Assembly: GCA_964593585.1 (NCBI GenBank)
Contig: CAZQIZ010000012.1
Span: 19,632 to 83,631 of the forward strand
Length of the DNA: 64,000 nucleotides
Direction: 5' to 3'
DNA from: JACQFV01 sp964593585
Lineage (GTDB): Bacteria; Zixibacteria; MSB-5A5; WJJR01
Shown: piece after piece, positions 9,661 to 18,662 of the stretch
Layout: every line of letters starts with the position of its first letter
How positions within the stretch are numbered: the first letter of the stretch is position 1
Notes under the pieces: generated by a model
The model's input: only the letters and a program-made list of their open reading frames with translations
What the model was told of the DNA's origin: nothing
Database searches by the model: none
Translations under genes and position numbers: made by a program

Positions 9661-10122
9661 TTGCGGGAAACGGGGTGCGCTCCCCCGCGATCTGTGCTAT
9701 TTGATCAAATCCTGCAACGGCCGGCGGGGCACGGCGCAAATAGTCACGGAACTGATCGAATTTTGTACGGTATCAGTTCCGAGGATTCCTCCGGGGGGAG
9801 TGGTATCCGAGTCAAGCCGCTGTCTTGCATGACCCGCTGCCTATCGCCTGCTTCCCGGCACGTGTGATTCCCGGACCGAATCACTCATGTTAAAAATCTG
9901 ATCGATCCCAGGGGTTCCGTCGTCTTTGGACGCGGACAAATCGGGGCGATGAAGCTTTTCCTCTCAATTCTTCGGCTGTCATGGCCGATCTTGAAAGATC
10001 AGAGGCGGCAGCATCAACGATAGAATTTGTGCAGATTGACCCGGGACTCCGGTCACGCTTCTGGTTTTCAGTCTCCGCTGATACGGGGATCACGGCAAGT
10101 CAGAAGGCACGCTGGGCAGAAG
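9661..10122. promoter_or_regulatory. leader of the cytochrome operon with two inverted repeats
   Basis: No gene is recognised between the terminator and the cytochrome b start. Two hairpin-forming repeats stand out: a perfect 10-bp pair (CGGAACTGAT at 9747-9756, complement at 9772-9781) around an AT-rich 15-nt loop, and a 7-bp pair (GTGATTC at 9864-9870, GAATCAC at 9878-9884). Either could be an operator or attenuator for the downstream electron-transfer operon. I looked for a GEMM (c-di-GMP or cGAMP) riboswitch signature and did not see one. This is positional inference only. Confidence 0.35.
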
Positions 10123-11076
10123 ATGAACACGGCGAACAGCGAAGCGGCCATCGAACTTACCGCGGCGACGGCAACGACTCCGATCGAGGCAGGGGCGTCG
10201 GCCGTTGCGAATGCCGGCGCGTGGCGGCGACGTATCAAAGTCGCGGCCTACCTGGCGGCGTTTGCTGTTCTGCTGGCGCTGTTCATCGACGGCTATTCTT
10301 ACTACACAACGCCGCTGGGTGAACGACCGCATCACCCCGATTATCGGATTCTGCGCCCGGCGGGAAGCCGTGGATTGCTCTACGGCATCTCCGGCGCGTC
10401 GCTGATGGTCCTGATGCTGGGCTACACACTGCGCAAGCGGTTCCGGGCGCTGTCGCGCTGGGGCGCGCTGCCCGTCTGGCTGGATTTCCATATCTTCTGC
10501 GGGGTCGTTGGTCCCCTGCTGGTGGTCCTGCACACCTCGTTTAAGATTCAGGGGCTGGTGGCGGTGGCGTTCTGGGCGATGGTGTGCGTGGCCGCCAGCG
10601 GCGTGCTGGGGCGTTATCTCTATCTGCAGATTCCCCGCAACCTGCGCGGCGACCAATTGACACTGGAGGAGATCCGGAAACTGAAGGATGAACTGCGCGC
10701 CGAGTTGCGCGGGCAGTTCGGGCTGTCGGATGCGGCCATCGCGCATCTCGAAGGCGGAGTTGGACACCGCGCTGCCGATGGCGGCTGGCGGTCGATGTTC
10801 TGGTTTGTGTTCGATGATCTGATCTCGCGCGTGCGCCGCGGGACGCCGTCGCCGGCTGTGGCCGGCGCCGGACGCAGCCACGCGCAGATCCACCGTCTCA
10901 ACGACCTCATCGGCCGGATGGCCCGGTTGGACCGCCGCATCGCGGTGTGGGGGCAGATGCAGCGGCTCTTCCATTACTGGCATGTGTTCCACAAGCCGTT
11001 CGCCATCGTCATGTATGTGGTGATGGGCATTCACATTGTCGTGGCGGTCTGGACCGGCTACGGCTGGATGTTCTGA
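10123..11076 (+). CDS. inner-membrane cytochrome b-like electron carrier
   Basis: 317 residues from ATG 10123; an upstream in-frame codon is possible but weaker. About five membrane segments: 38-57, 88-107, 119-140, 145-165 and near the C-terminus (FAIVMYVVMGIHIVVAVWTG). Histidines sit in pairs within or beside helices (LDFHIFCG, VLHTSFK, HYWHVFHKP, MGIHIVV), as expected for bis-His ligation of two b hemes. A charged amphipathic region (about 180-270) separates helices four and five. It opens a five-gene operon ending in a 4Fe-4S/FAD oxidoreductase, and the cytochrome gene starts 9 bases after its stop. I infer that it moves electrons between a cytoplasmic-face donor or quinone and the periplasmic cytochromes. 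No sequence family name is certain. Confidence 0.7.
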   Translation: MNTANSEAAIELTAATATTPIEAGASAVANAGAWRRRIKVAAYLAAFAVLLALFIDGYSYYTTPLGERPHHPDYRILRPAGSRGLLYGISGASLMVLMLGYTLRKRFRALSRWGALPVWLDFHIFCGVVGPLLVVLHTSFKIQGLVAVAFWAMVCVAASGVLGRYLYLQIPRNLRGDQLTLEEIRKLKDELRAELRGQFGLSDAAIAHLEGGVGHRAADGGWRSMFWFVFDDLISRVRRGTPSPAVAGAGRSHAQIHRLNDLIGRMARLDRRIAVWGQMQRLFHYWHVFHKPFAIVMYVVMGIHIVVAVWTGYGWMF

Positions 11077-11084
11077 ACGCACTC

Positions 11085-12770
11085 ATGCGTCAGATTCTCA
11101 TTGTCCTGTTCGGCGGAGTTGTGATGACGGCCTTCATGGCGGACACCACCAAGGCGCAATTGTCGCCGGGCGATTTGCACAGGGTGCACGCGTTTCTCGA
11201 CGGGGTCGAGAATTGCACCAAGTGCCACGATCGCGACCGGGGCGAGCTGCGGGCCAAGTGCCTCGACTGCCACAGCGCGATGCGCGCGCGGATCGCGGTG
11301 GGACAGGGACTGCACGCCCAGCCCGACTACCGCGAATGCCAGCACTGCCATGTGGAGCATCAGGGACGCGACTTCGCGCTGGTCTGGTGGCCCGAAGGCG
11401 ACAGCGCGTTTGATCATGCTCTGACGGGTTATGTCCTGCTTGGCCGTCACATTCAGGCGGCCTGCCGCGCCTGCCACCGGCCCGAGAACATGCGCGACAC
11501 GGCGCCGCTTGTGGCGCAGAAGAAAGATCTGGCCCGCACCTATCTCGGATTGGACACGACCTGCCTATCCTGCCACTACGACGAACACCGCGGACAACTG
11601 GCATCCGCCTGCCAGCAGTGCCACACACAGGATGGCTGGACGCCGGCGCCGGGATTCGATCATGGCCGGACGACGTTCGCCCTGACCGGCAAGCACACTT
11701 CCACCGCCTGCGGCAAGTGCCACGAGACCGTGCCCGACCCGGGGCATGCGCGGGACACATCGTATCTGCGGTTTGCCAATGTCAAACACGACAACTGTAC
11801 CGACTGTCATCAGGACACGCACGGCGGACGTTTCGGCGGCCGGTGTGAGAGTTGCCACAACACCGGCGGATGGACGGTGACGCAGACGGCGGCATTCGAT
11901 CATGCCCGCACGCGCTATCCCCTCGAGGGCGCGCATCGTCAGGTGACCTGCGAGAAGTGCCATCCGGCCGGGCAGAAGAAGACGGGACTGAAATTCGCTC
12001 GCTGCCTGGATTGTCATCAGGATCATCACAAAGGCGAATTTGCGCATCGTCCTCAGCAGGGCGCCTGCGAAGAGTGCCACACCGTGGCGGGGTTTGCGCC
12101 GGCGCTGTTCACCATTGAACAGCATGCCGCGGGTGAATTCGCGCTGCGCGAGGCGCATCTGGCGGTGCCTTGCAATGCTTGCCACGGCGTCAAGGCGGCG
12201 AACCTCGTCGGACGGCGGGCGCCGTTTACCTGGAGTTCCACGCGCTGCCAGGACTGCCATACGGATGTCCATAAAGGCACATTGGCACGGCTGGTGGAAC
12301 GCGACGGTTGCGACGGTTGCCATTCCGAATCGGCGTGGAGCGCGATCGTCTTCAAACACGACAGCACCGCTTTTCCGCTGCGCGGACGTCACGCATCCGC
12401 CGCCTGCGCCGCCTGCCACAAGGGGGACACGACGGTCGCAACGATCGCGCGGATCGACTTTGCGCCGCTGAAGCACGATTGTGAATCGTGCCATCGCGAC
12501 ATTCACCGCGGGCAATTCGCCGTCGCCGATTCACTGCCGGCAACACGCTGCGAGCGTTGCCATACGTCGGAGAACTGGCGTTCCGAGCTCTTTGACCACA
12601 GCCTGACCGAATACCCACTGGATGGCGCGCACGCCAAGGCGCCCTGCGTCGGCTGCCACAAGCCGTCGATTGTCGATGGCGCGCTGTTTGTGAACTACCA
12701 GATCGCCGATCGCACCTGCCGCGCCTGCCACGGCAGCGACACGGTCGTATCCGCCGGAGGCCCGCGATGA
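11085..12770 (+). CDS. 20-CXXCH periplasmic multiheme c-type cytochrome
   Basis: 561 residues from ATG 11085. N-terminal export signal about 1-25 (MRQILIVLFGGVVMTAFMAD, cleavage near TKAQ). I count 20 canonical CXXCH heme-attachment motifs, from CTKCH near residue 43 to CRACH near the C-terminus. Motifs are separated by recurring FDH...T.FPL.GAH stretches and KHD or QDxHxG segments that supply extra His residues as likely distal heme ligands. This resembles the class III/doubled-CXXCH cytochrome superfamily. It lies between a membrane cytochrome b and a 58-motif cytochrome and overlaps the latter by ATGA, implying translational coupling. Likely role: periplasmic relay between the inner-membrane cytochrome and the giant cytochrome or outer-membrane barrel. 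The electron acceptor is unknown. Confidence 0.88.
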   Translation: MRQILIVLFGGVVMTAFMADTTKAQLSPGDLHRVHAFLDGVENCTKCHDRDRGELRAKCLDCHSAMRARIAVGQGLHAQPDYRECQHCHVEHQGRDFALVWWPEGDSAFDHALTGYVLLGRHIQAACRACHRPENMRDTAPLVAQKKDLARTYLGLDTTCLSCHYDEHRGQLASACQQCHTQDGWTPAPGFDHGRTTFALTGKHTSTACGKCHETVPDPGHARDTSYLRFANVKHDNCTDCHQDTHGGRFGGRCESCHNTGGWTVTQTAAFDHARTRYPLEGAHRQVTCEKCHPAGQKKTGLKFARCLDCHQDHHKGEFAHRPQQGACEECHTVAGFAPALFTIEQHAAGEFALREAHLAVPCNACHGVKAANLVGRRAPFTWSSTRCQDCHTDVHKGTLARLVERDGCDGCHSESAWSAIVFKHDSTAFPLRGRHASAACAACHKGDTTVATIARIDFAPLKHDCESCHRDIHRGQFAVADSLPATRCERCHTSENWRSELFDHSLTEYPLDGAHAKAPCVGCHKPSIVDGALFVNYQIADRTCRACHGSDTVVSAGGPR

Positions 12771-15700
12771 GACGGCTCCTCCTGGCGGCCGTGTTGGTGC
12801 TGGGTGCGGCCGTTACGGCGGCCGCGCAGACCGCGCCGCGAAATCCGCACGGTGAGATCCGCTGGGATTGCCAGGATTGCCACACGCTGACCTCGTGGCG
12901 CCGGATGCGGGAGCCGTTGGGGTTTACGCACGGCGAGACGGGGTTTCCGCTGGTCGGCGCGCACGCCAAGACGAGTTGTGTCTCCTGCCACCACGATCTG
13001 CGTTTTGTCGAAACCGAATCGTCCTGCGCCAATTGCCACACTGACATCCATCGCGGCCAACTGGGGGCGGAATGCCAAACCTGCCACAGTGCCGAGAACT
13101 GGCAGAGCCGTCGCGAAGTGTTCGAGCAACACGCTCAGCGCGGTTTTCCGCTGGTTGGCGTGCATGCGATCGCCAACTGCGACGCCTGCCATGTCAACCA
13201 GTTGCCGCGCGAGTTTGCCGGGACGCCGACCGATTGCGCCGCCTGCCATGCCGCCGACTTTCAGGCGACCAGCGATCCGGCGCATATGGCCGCCGGGTTT
13301 TCGCAGGAGTGCCAATCCTGCCACGGCATCGGCGCGCTCTCGTGGATGAACGCGACATACCAGCATCCCGCCTCGTTCCCGCTTGCCAACGCCCATGACG
13401 GGCCATCCTGCAACGATTGCCACGCGACCGCCTACGCCGGGACATCCCCGGACTGTTTTGCCTGCCACGAATCGGATTACCGCACCGCGCCCGACCCCGA
13501 CCATGTCGCGGCGGGGTTTTCCATGCAGTGCGCCGAGTGCCACACCACGGTCGCTTGGGAACCGGCCGCGCTGGATCATGGGCTGACATCATTCCCGCTG
13601 ACCGGCGCTCATGTGGAAGTCAGCTGCAATGCCTGCCATACCGCCTCGTTCAGCGGGACGCCATCGGCCTGTGTGGCGTGCCATGAGTCGAACTTCACCG
13701 CCGCGGCCGATCCTGATCATGTGGGCGGCGGATTCCCGGAGGACTGCGCGCTCTGCCACGGGACGGCCGCCTGGACGCCGGCGACGTTCGATCACGACCT
13801 CTCCGATTTTCCGCTCTCCGGCGCGCATGTGTCGGTGACCTGCAACAGTTGCCACGCGTCGGGATACACCGGCACCGCCAGCGACTGCGTCGCCTGCCAT
13901 GAGTCCGATTACCTGGCCGCCGCGGATCCGAAACATCTGGAGGCCGGATTCCCGCGGCAGTGCGCGCAGTGCCACAGCACCCCCGCATGGCGTCCGGCGA
14001 ACCTGAATCACGATCTGACGGATTTTCCGCTGACCGGCGCGCATGTGTCGGTGACCTGCGAGAACTGCCACAAGGCGGGGTATACCGGCACGGCCTCGGC
14101 CTGTGTGGCGTGCCACACATCCGATTACACCAATGCCGCCGATCCGAATCACGTGAGCGGCGGGTTCTCAACCGCGTGCGCCGAGTGCCACACCACGGCG
14201 GGTTGGGCTCCGGCGTCGCTGGACCACGATCTCACCGATTTCCCGCTGACGGGCGCGCACGCCACGGTGACCTGCAACAGTTGCCATGCGTATGGATACA
14301 CCGGGACACCGCTGGAATGCGATGCGTGTCATCATGCTGACTACCTTGGCGTCGCCGACCCGAATCACACAAGCGCCGGATTCTCAACTGCCTGCGCCGA
14401 GTGCCACACCACCGCGGGCTGGGTTCCGGCGTCCCTGGACCACGATCTCACCGATTTTCCTCTCACCGGCGCGCATGTGGCGGTCAGCTGCAATTCCTGC
14501 CACAGCGCCGGATACACGGGGACCGCATCAGCGTGTATCGCCTGCCACGAGACGGATTACACCACGACAACTGATCCCGATCATGCCGGCGCAGGATTCT
14601 CCACGGAGTGCGCGCAGTGCCACACAACGGTTGCCTGGGAGCCCGCGGGGCTCGATCACGATCTGACGGACTTTCCGCTGACAGGCGCGCACCAGATGGT
14701 CGCCTGCAACGACTGCCATCAGTCAGGATACACCGGCACCGCTTCGGCCTGCTTTGCCTGCCACGAGGCCGACTACGTGTCCACGGATGATCCGGATCAT
14801 GCCGCGCTGAGTTATCCCACCGAGTGCGCCCAATGCCACACGACGACGGCCTGGGAGCCAGCGTTGTTTGACCATGCGACGACACAGTTCCCACTCACCG
14901 GCGCCCATGCCAAAGTCACCTGCGAGAACTGCCATGCGTCCGGCTACACCGGCACGCCGCGGGAGTGCGACGCTTGTCACCATGTCGACTACACTGCCGT
15001 GTCCGATCCCAATCATGTGAGTGCCGGTTTCTCGACCGCCTGCGCCGATTGCCACACCACCGCGGGGTGGACGCCGGCGTCGCTGGATCATGACATCACC
15101 GGCTTCCCCTTGACCGGGGCGCATACATCGGTCACTTGCGCGAATTGCCACACGTCGGGGTACACGGGCACCGCGTCGGCGTGCGTCGCCTGTCATGAGA
15201 GTGACTATCGGGATGTGGATGATCCTGACCATATTGCCGCGGGATTTCCGGACAATTGTGTGCTGTGCCACACGACCGCGGGCTGGGAACCGGCCAATCT
15301 CGATCATAAGTTGACCGACTTCCCGCTCACCGGCGCGCACTCATCTGTCACTTGCGAGAACTGCCATACTTCTGGGTATACGGGGACACCATCGAGCTGC
15401 TTTGCCTGCCATGGGTCGGATTATCAGGCGGCGGCGGGCCCTGATCATGCCGCGGGAGGATTTCCGACCGACTGCGCCCAGTGCCACACGACGACCGCCT
15501 GGGAGCCGGCGTCGTTTGACCATGCGACGACACAGTTCCCACTCACCGGCGCCCATGCCACGATCACCTGCGCGAACTGTCATGCGGCCGGTTACAGCGG
15601 GACGCCGTTGGCGTGTTTTGCCTGCCACGACGACGACTACAACGCCGTGGCTGATCCCAATCACGTCAGCGCCGGCTTCGGCACGATCTGCAGCGAATGC

Positions 15701-17026
15701 CACACCACGTCGGGGTGGACGCCGGCATCGCTGGATCACGACATCACCGGCTTCCCGCTCACCGGCGCACACCTGGCGGTATCGTGCAACACCTGCCACG
15801 CGTCCGGATACACAGGGACGGCGTCGGAGTGCCTGGCCTGTCACCAGAGCGATTACACCGCGACTGTCAATCCGGATCACAGCGGCCTGGCGACGGATTG
15901 CGCGCAATGCCACACGACGATCGGGTGGAAGCCATCATCGTTCAATCACAACCAGACGCAGTTTGTGCTGACCGGGGCGCACACATCGGTCACCTGTAAC
16001 AACTGCCACGCCGCCGGGTATACCGGGACACCAATGGCATGCTTTGCCTGCCACGATGACGACTACAACGGTGTGGGCGATCCTGACCATGCGCTGGCGG
16101 GTTTCTCGACGGTTTGCACACCTTGCCATAACACGACGGCCTGGTCGCAGGTGTCGTGGAGCCACAATCAGACGGGATTCACACTGACTGGGGCGCACCA
16201 ATCAGTGACGTGCAACAGCTGCCACTCGACGGGGTTTGCGAACACGTCATCGGCGTGCTATGCCTGCCACGGCAGCGACTTTGCCGGCGCGACCAACCCC
16301 GATCATGTGGCCGGCGGATTCCCGACACTGTGCGAGCAGTGTCACACGACCACAGCGTGGACCCCCGCGTCCTTTGATCACAATCTCTCGGGATTCCCGC
16401 TGACCGGCGCGCACGCGACCGTGAACTGCAACAGTTGCCATGCCAATGGTTACACCGGCACGCCGACGGACTGTGGCGCCTGCCACCATGCCGACTATCT
16501 GGGTGTGCTGGATCCCAATCATGTGAGCGCGGGATTCTCGACGCTCTGCCAGCAGTGTCATACCACAACGGCGTGGACGCCGGCGTCGTTTGATCACAAT
16601 CAATCGGGATTCCCGCTCACGGGGGCGCACACGACCGTGACCTGCAACAGTTGCCACGCCAACGGCTACAGCGGCACACCGATGGAGTGCGCGGCCTGCC
16701 ACAGCAGCGATTACCTGTCCGCGACGCCCAATCATGTGGCGGCGGGATTCCCGACGACCTGCCAGGCATGCCACACGACCAGCGCCTGGACGCCGGCCAA
16801 TTGGGATCATGACGCGCAGTACTTCCCGATCTATTCCGGCAAGCATAAAGGCAAATGGAACGATTGCGCCGATTGCCATCTGAATCCGGCAAACTTCGCG
16901 ACATTCGAGTGCATCTTCTGTCACAAGCACAATCAGACGGACACCGACAGAGACCACACCGGGGAGCCGGGATACCAATATCTCAGTTCGGCATGCTATG
17001 CCTGTCATCCGCGGGGGTCGCATTGA
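12767..17026 (+). CDS. giant multiheme c-type cytochrome with 58 CXXCH motifs
   Basis: 1419 residues, signal peptide about 1-21 (LLLAAVLVLGAAVTAAAQ). I count 58 CXXCH motifs: seven in an irregular N-terminal part, 48 in sixteen tandem three-heme units averaging 72 residues (13409-16864), and three at the C-terminus. The unit reads CxxCHxxGYTGTxxxCxxCH, then DY...DPDH, a third CxxCH, W.PA..DHD.T.FPLTGAH. Each unit therefore has three CXXCH and three near-invariant other His residues (DPxH, DHx, GAH), matching bis-His ligation of three hemes. There is no lipobox or sorting tail, so the protein is periplasmic or threaded into the following barrel. Start and stop overlap both neighbours (ATGA and TTGA). 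Inferred role: long-range electron wire across the periplasm and outer membrane. Confidence 0.9.
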   Translation: MRRLLLAAVLVLGAAVTAAAQTAPRNPHGEIRWDCQDCHTLTSWRRMREPLGFTHGETGFPLVGAHAKTSCVSCHHDLRFVETESSCANCHTDIHRGQLGAECQTCHSAENWQSRREVFEQHAQRGFPLVGVHAIANCDACHVNQLPREFAGTPTDCAACHAADFQATSDPAHMAAGFSQECQSCHGIGALSWMNATYQHPASFPLANAHDGPSCNDCHATAYAGTSPDCFACHESDYRTAPDPDHVAAGFSMQCAECHTTVAWEPAALDHGLTSFPLTGAHVEVSCNACHTASFSGTPSACVACHESNFTAAADPDHVGGGFPEDCALCHGTAAWTPATFDHDLSDFPLSGAHVSVTCNSCHASGYTGTASDCVACHESDYLAAADPKHLEAGFPRQCAQCHSTPAWRPANLNHDLTDFPLTGAHVSVTCENCHKAGYTGTASACVACHTSDYTNAADPNHVSGGFSTACAECHTTAGWAPASLDHDLTDFPLTGAHATVTCNSCHAYGYTGTPLECDACHHADYLGVADPNHTSAGFSTACAECHTTAGWVPASLDHDLTDFPLTGAHVAVSCNSCHSAGYTGTASACIACHETDYTTTTDPDHAGAGFSTECAQCHTTVAWEPAGLDHDLTDFPLTGAHQMVACNDCHQSGYTGTASACFACHEADYVSTDDPDHAALSYPTECAQCHTTTAWEPALFDHATTQFPLTGAHAKVTCENCHASGYTGTPRECDACHHVDYTAVSDPNHVSAGFSTACADCHTTAGWTPASLDHDITGFPLTGAHTSVTCANCHTSGYTGTASACVACHESDYRDVDDPDHIAAGFPDNCVLCHTTAGWEPANLDHKLTDFPLTGAHSSVTCENCHTSGYTGTPSSCFACHGSDYQAAAGPDHAAGGFPTDCAQCHTTTAWEPASFDHATTQFPLTGAHATITCANCHAAGYSGTPLACFACHDDDYNAVADPNHVSAGFGTICSECHTTSGWTPASLDHDITGFPLTGAHLAVSCNTCHASGYTGTASECLACHQSDYTATVNPDHSGLATDCAQCHTTIGWKPSSFNHNQTQFVLTGAHTSVTCNNCHAAGYTGTPMACFACHDDDYNGVGDPDHALAGFSTVCTPCHNTTAWSQVSWSHNQTGFTLTGAHQSVTCNSCHSTGFANTSSACYACHGSDFAGATNPDHVAGGFPTLCEQCHTTTAWTPASFDHNLSGFPLTGAHATVNCNSCHANGYTGTPTDCGACHHADYLGVLDPNHVSAGFSTLCQQCHTTTAWTPASFDHNQSGFPLTGAHTTVTCNSCHANGYSGTPMECAACHSSDYLSATPNHVAAGFPTTCQACHTTSAWTPANWDHDAQYFPIYSGKHKGKWNDCADCHLNPANFATFECIFCHKHNQTDTDRDHTGEPGYQYLSSACYACHPRGSH
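13409..16864 (+). repeat. sixteen tandem three-heme coding repeats (about 216 bp each)
   Basis: From the eighth CXXCH codon to just before the 56th, the DNA spans 3456 bp, sixteen units averaging 216 bp with small compensating indels. Units differ in the residues after the middle heme motif (CHESDY, CHHADY, CHDDDY), so they have diverged rather than being identical copies. Some adjacent blocks share long DNA matches, for example the units containing FDHATTQFPLTGAH. Confidence 0.9.
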
Positions 17027-18651
17027 GACGCGCACTTGCGATCATGCTCTTTGCCTGCCTGATCCTCTGTGCTTCGGCGTCGACATGGGGCGATGTTGTC
17101 GAGCGGACGTTCAAGGTTACCTTTGTCTCGACCGAACTGGTCTACATCAATGGCGGCCGTGCGGAGGGACTCACGGTCGGCGCGCGCCCTGCGGTCTGGA
17201 GCGGCGACGCCAAGGTGGCCGAACTGGAGGTGGCGCATCTGGCCGAGCATTCCGCCGCCTGCCGCATCCTCGGTCCGGGCGGTAACATCCGAATCGGTGA
17301 CCCGGTCAGGATCACCCTCGAACTTTCGACAAATGCAGATACCCTCAGTGCGCTATCCGTGTCCGGCGATTCCACCTCAATGACCGACTCGCCCGCTCCT
17401 TCGCCGACTGCTCCGCCGCGGACGCCGTCGGCGCCGGCGAAGGTCTCCGGCGGCATCGCCGTGCTTTACAGCAATTGGAACGATCGCAGCGACGCGGATT
17501 TGGATTTTGCCCAGGGCCGTGTCGATTTCGATCTGCGGGTGGACCGTCTCTGGACGCCGGGGCTGTCGCTGGTCGTGCGCTCCACCGGACGTCAGGATCG
17601 CTGGAGTGGGGCATCATCCGGTCGCGGCGACAATGCCTGGGAGAGCCGGATCGCCACGCTGACGCTCGACTATCGTTCACCGGGTACGGCGGTGGGACTT
17701 TCGGCGGGCCGGATCAATCCGGCGCGGCTGGGAGCGATTGGGTGGCTCGACGGCGCGTCGGTTGAATACAATGTCTCGCCCGTGTGGCATCTGGGCATCT
17801 TCGGCGGCGCGAACTCGCGCTGGCAGTACACTGAAGATCGCCCGGAGTTGCAGGTCTATGGGGTGTTCGCAGGATTCCGCCGCGGCAGCGCGCGGCGATT
17901 GCTGGTGGATCAGACCATCGCGACGGTTGGGCAGTACCATGGCCGGACCGCCAGCCGTGAGGCGCTCTTGGCGCAGGGACGGATCGTGCGCGGAGGCCGC
18001 TTCAGCATCAGCCATCTTCTGGAAATCGATATGAACCGCGGCTGGCGACGCGATCAGGCCGGTGAGTCGATCAGTCTGTCCTGCGCGTTTGCCCAAGGAC
18101 AGGTGAATCTGTCGCGGGCAGTGATCGCCAGTGTCTCGTATGATACGCGCAAGAGCTTCCGCAATTACGAAACTCGCGATATCGCCGACAGCATCTTCGA
18201 TGACCGCGTCCGTCAGGGTGTCCGGGCGCAGCTCGATTTGATGCTGCTGCCAGGGTTATCGCTTTCCGGGGGTGTCGGTTTACGATCCGTGGCGGGCGAG
18301 GCGGAGAAGACCCATTCCTACAACGGCGCGGTGCGCAAGCAGGGCTTGTTCAACGCGCGGAGCAACGCGAGCGTCAGCGGCTCACGGTTTTCGGGTGAAT
18401 CCAGCAGCGGCTACAACTTGAACGCCTCGCTGGGCCAGGGTCTGGGCGCGCGCACCTGGCTGTCGCTAGGCGGTGGATGGTATAGCTACACGCTGGCGGG
18501 GCAGTCGCAACGGTGGTCAAACCACAAGATCGATCTGAGTGCGCGGGTTGCGCTGTCGCGCGCGCTGGCCCTCAATGGGCTCGGGCAGTGGCAGGACGGT
18601 GATGACACCCGCGGGCATCGTGTCGAAGCGGGCATTAGCGTGCAATTTTAG
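17023..18651 (+). CDS. outer-membrane beta-barrel protein with N-terminal FlgT-like domain (candidate cytochrome porin)
   Basis: About 542 residues. TTG at 17023 overlaps the preceding TGA as TTGA and gives a good signal peptide (LRRALAIMLFACLILCASAS). ATG 17044 is an alternative. Residues about 30-95 form a small domain (VYINGGRAEGLTVGARPAVW, GDPVRITLEL) like the SH3-like/FlgT C-terminal fold. A Pro/Ser/Thr linker follows. The rest is amphipathic beta strands with aromatic girdles, many Gly/Ser turns and a terminal phenylalanine (EAGISVQF), the hallmark of BAM-inserted barrels. Located directly after two multiheme cytochromes, it is the best candidate for the sheath of a porin-cytochrome conduit. 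I do not recognise homology to MtrB or OmbB families by eye. Confidence 0.78.
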   Translation: MRRALAIMLFACLILCASASTWGDVVERTFKVTFVSTELVYINGGRAEGLTVGARPAVWSGDAKVAELEVAHLAEHSAACRILGPGGNIRIGDPVRITLELSTNADTLSALSVSGDSTSMTDSPAPSPTAPPRTPSAPAKVSGGIAVLYSNWNDRSDADLDFAQGRVDFDLRVDRLWTPGLSLVVRSTGRQDRWSGASSGRGDNAWESRIATLTLDYRSPGTAVGLSAGRINPARLGAIGWLDGASVEYNVSPVWHLGIFGGANSRWQYTEDRPELQVYGVFAGFRRGSARRLLVDQTIATVGQYHGRTASREALLAQGRIVRGGRFSISHLLEIDMNRGWRRDQAGESISLSCAFAQGQVNLSRAVIASVSYDTRKSFRNYETRDIADSIFDDRVRQGVRAQLDLMLLPGLSLSGGVGLRSVAGEAEKTHSYNGAVRKQGLFNARSNASVSGSRFSGESSSGYNLNASLGQGLGARTWLSLGGGWYSYTLAGQSQRWSNHKIDLSARVALSRALALNGLGQWQDGDDTRGHRVEAGISVQF

Positions 18652-18662
18652 CGGCTACGGTC

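Noticed and set aside
9661..10122. GEMM (c-di-GMP/cGAMP) riboswitch before the cytochrome operon
   Set aside because: GEMM riboswitches precede cytochrome genes in Geobacter, but the conserved core pattern was not found in this leader.
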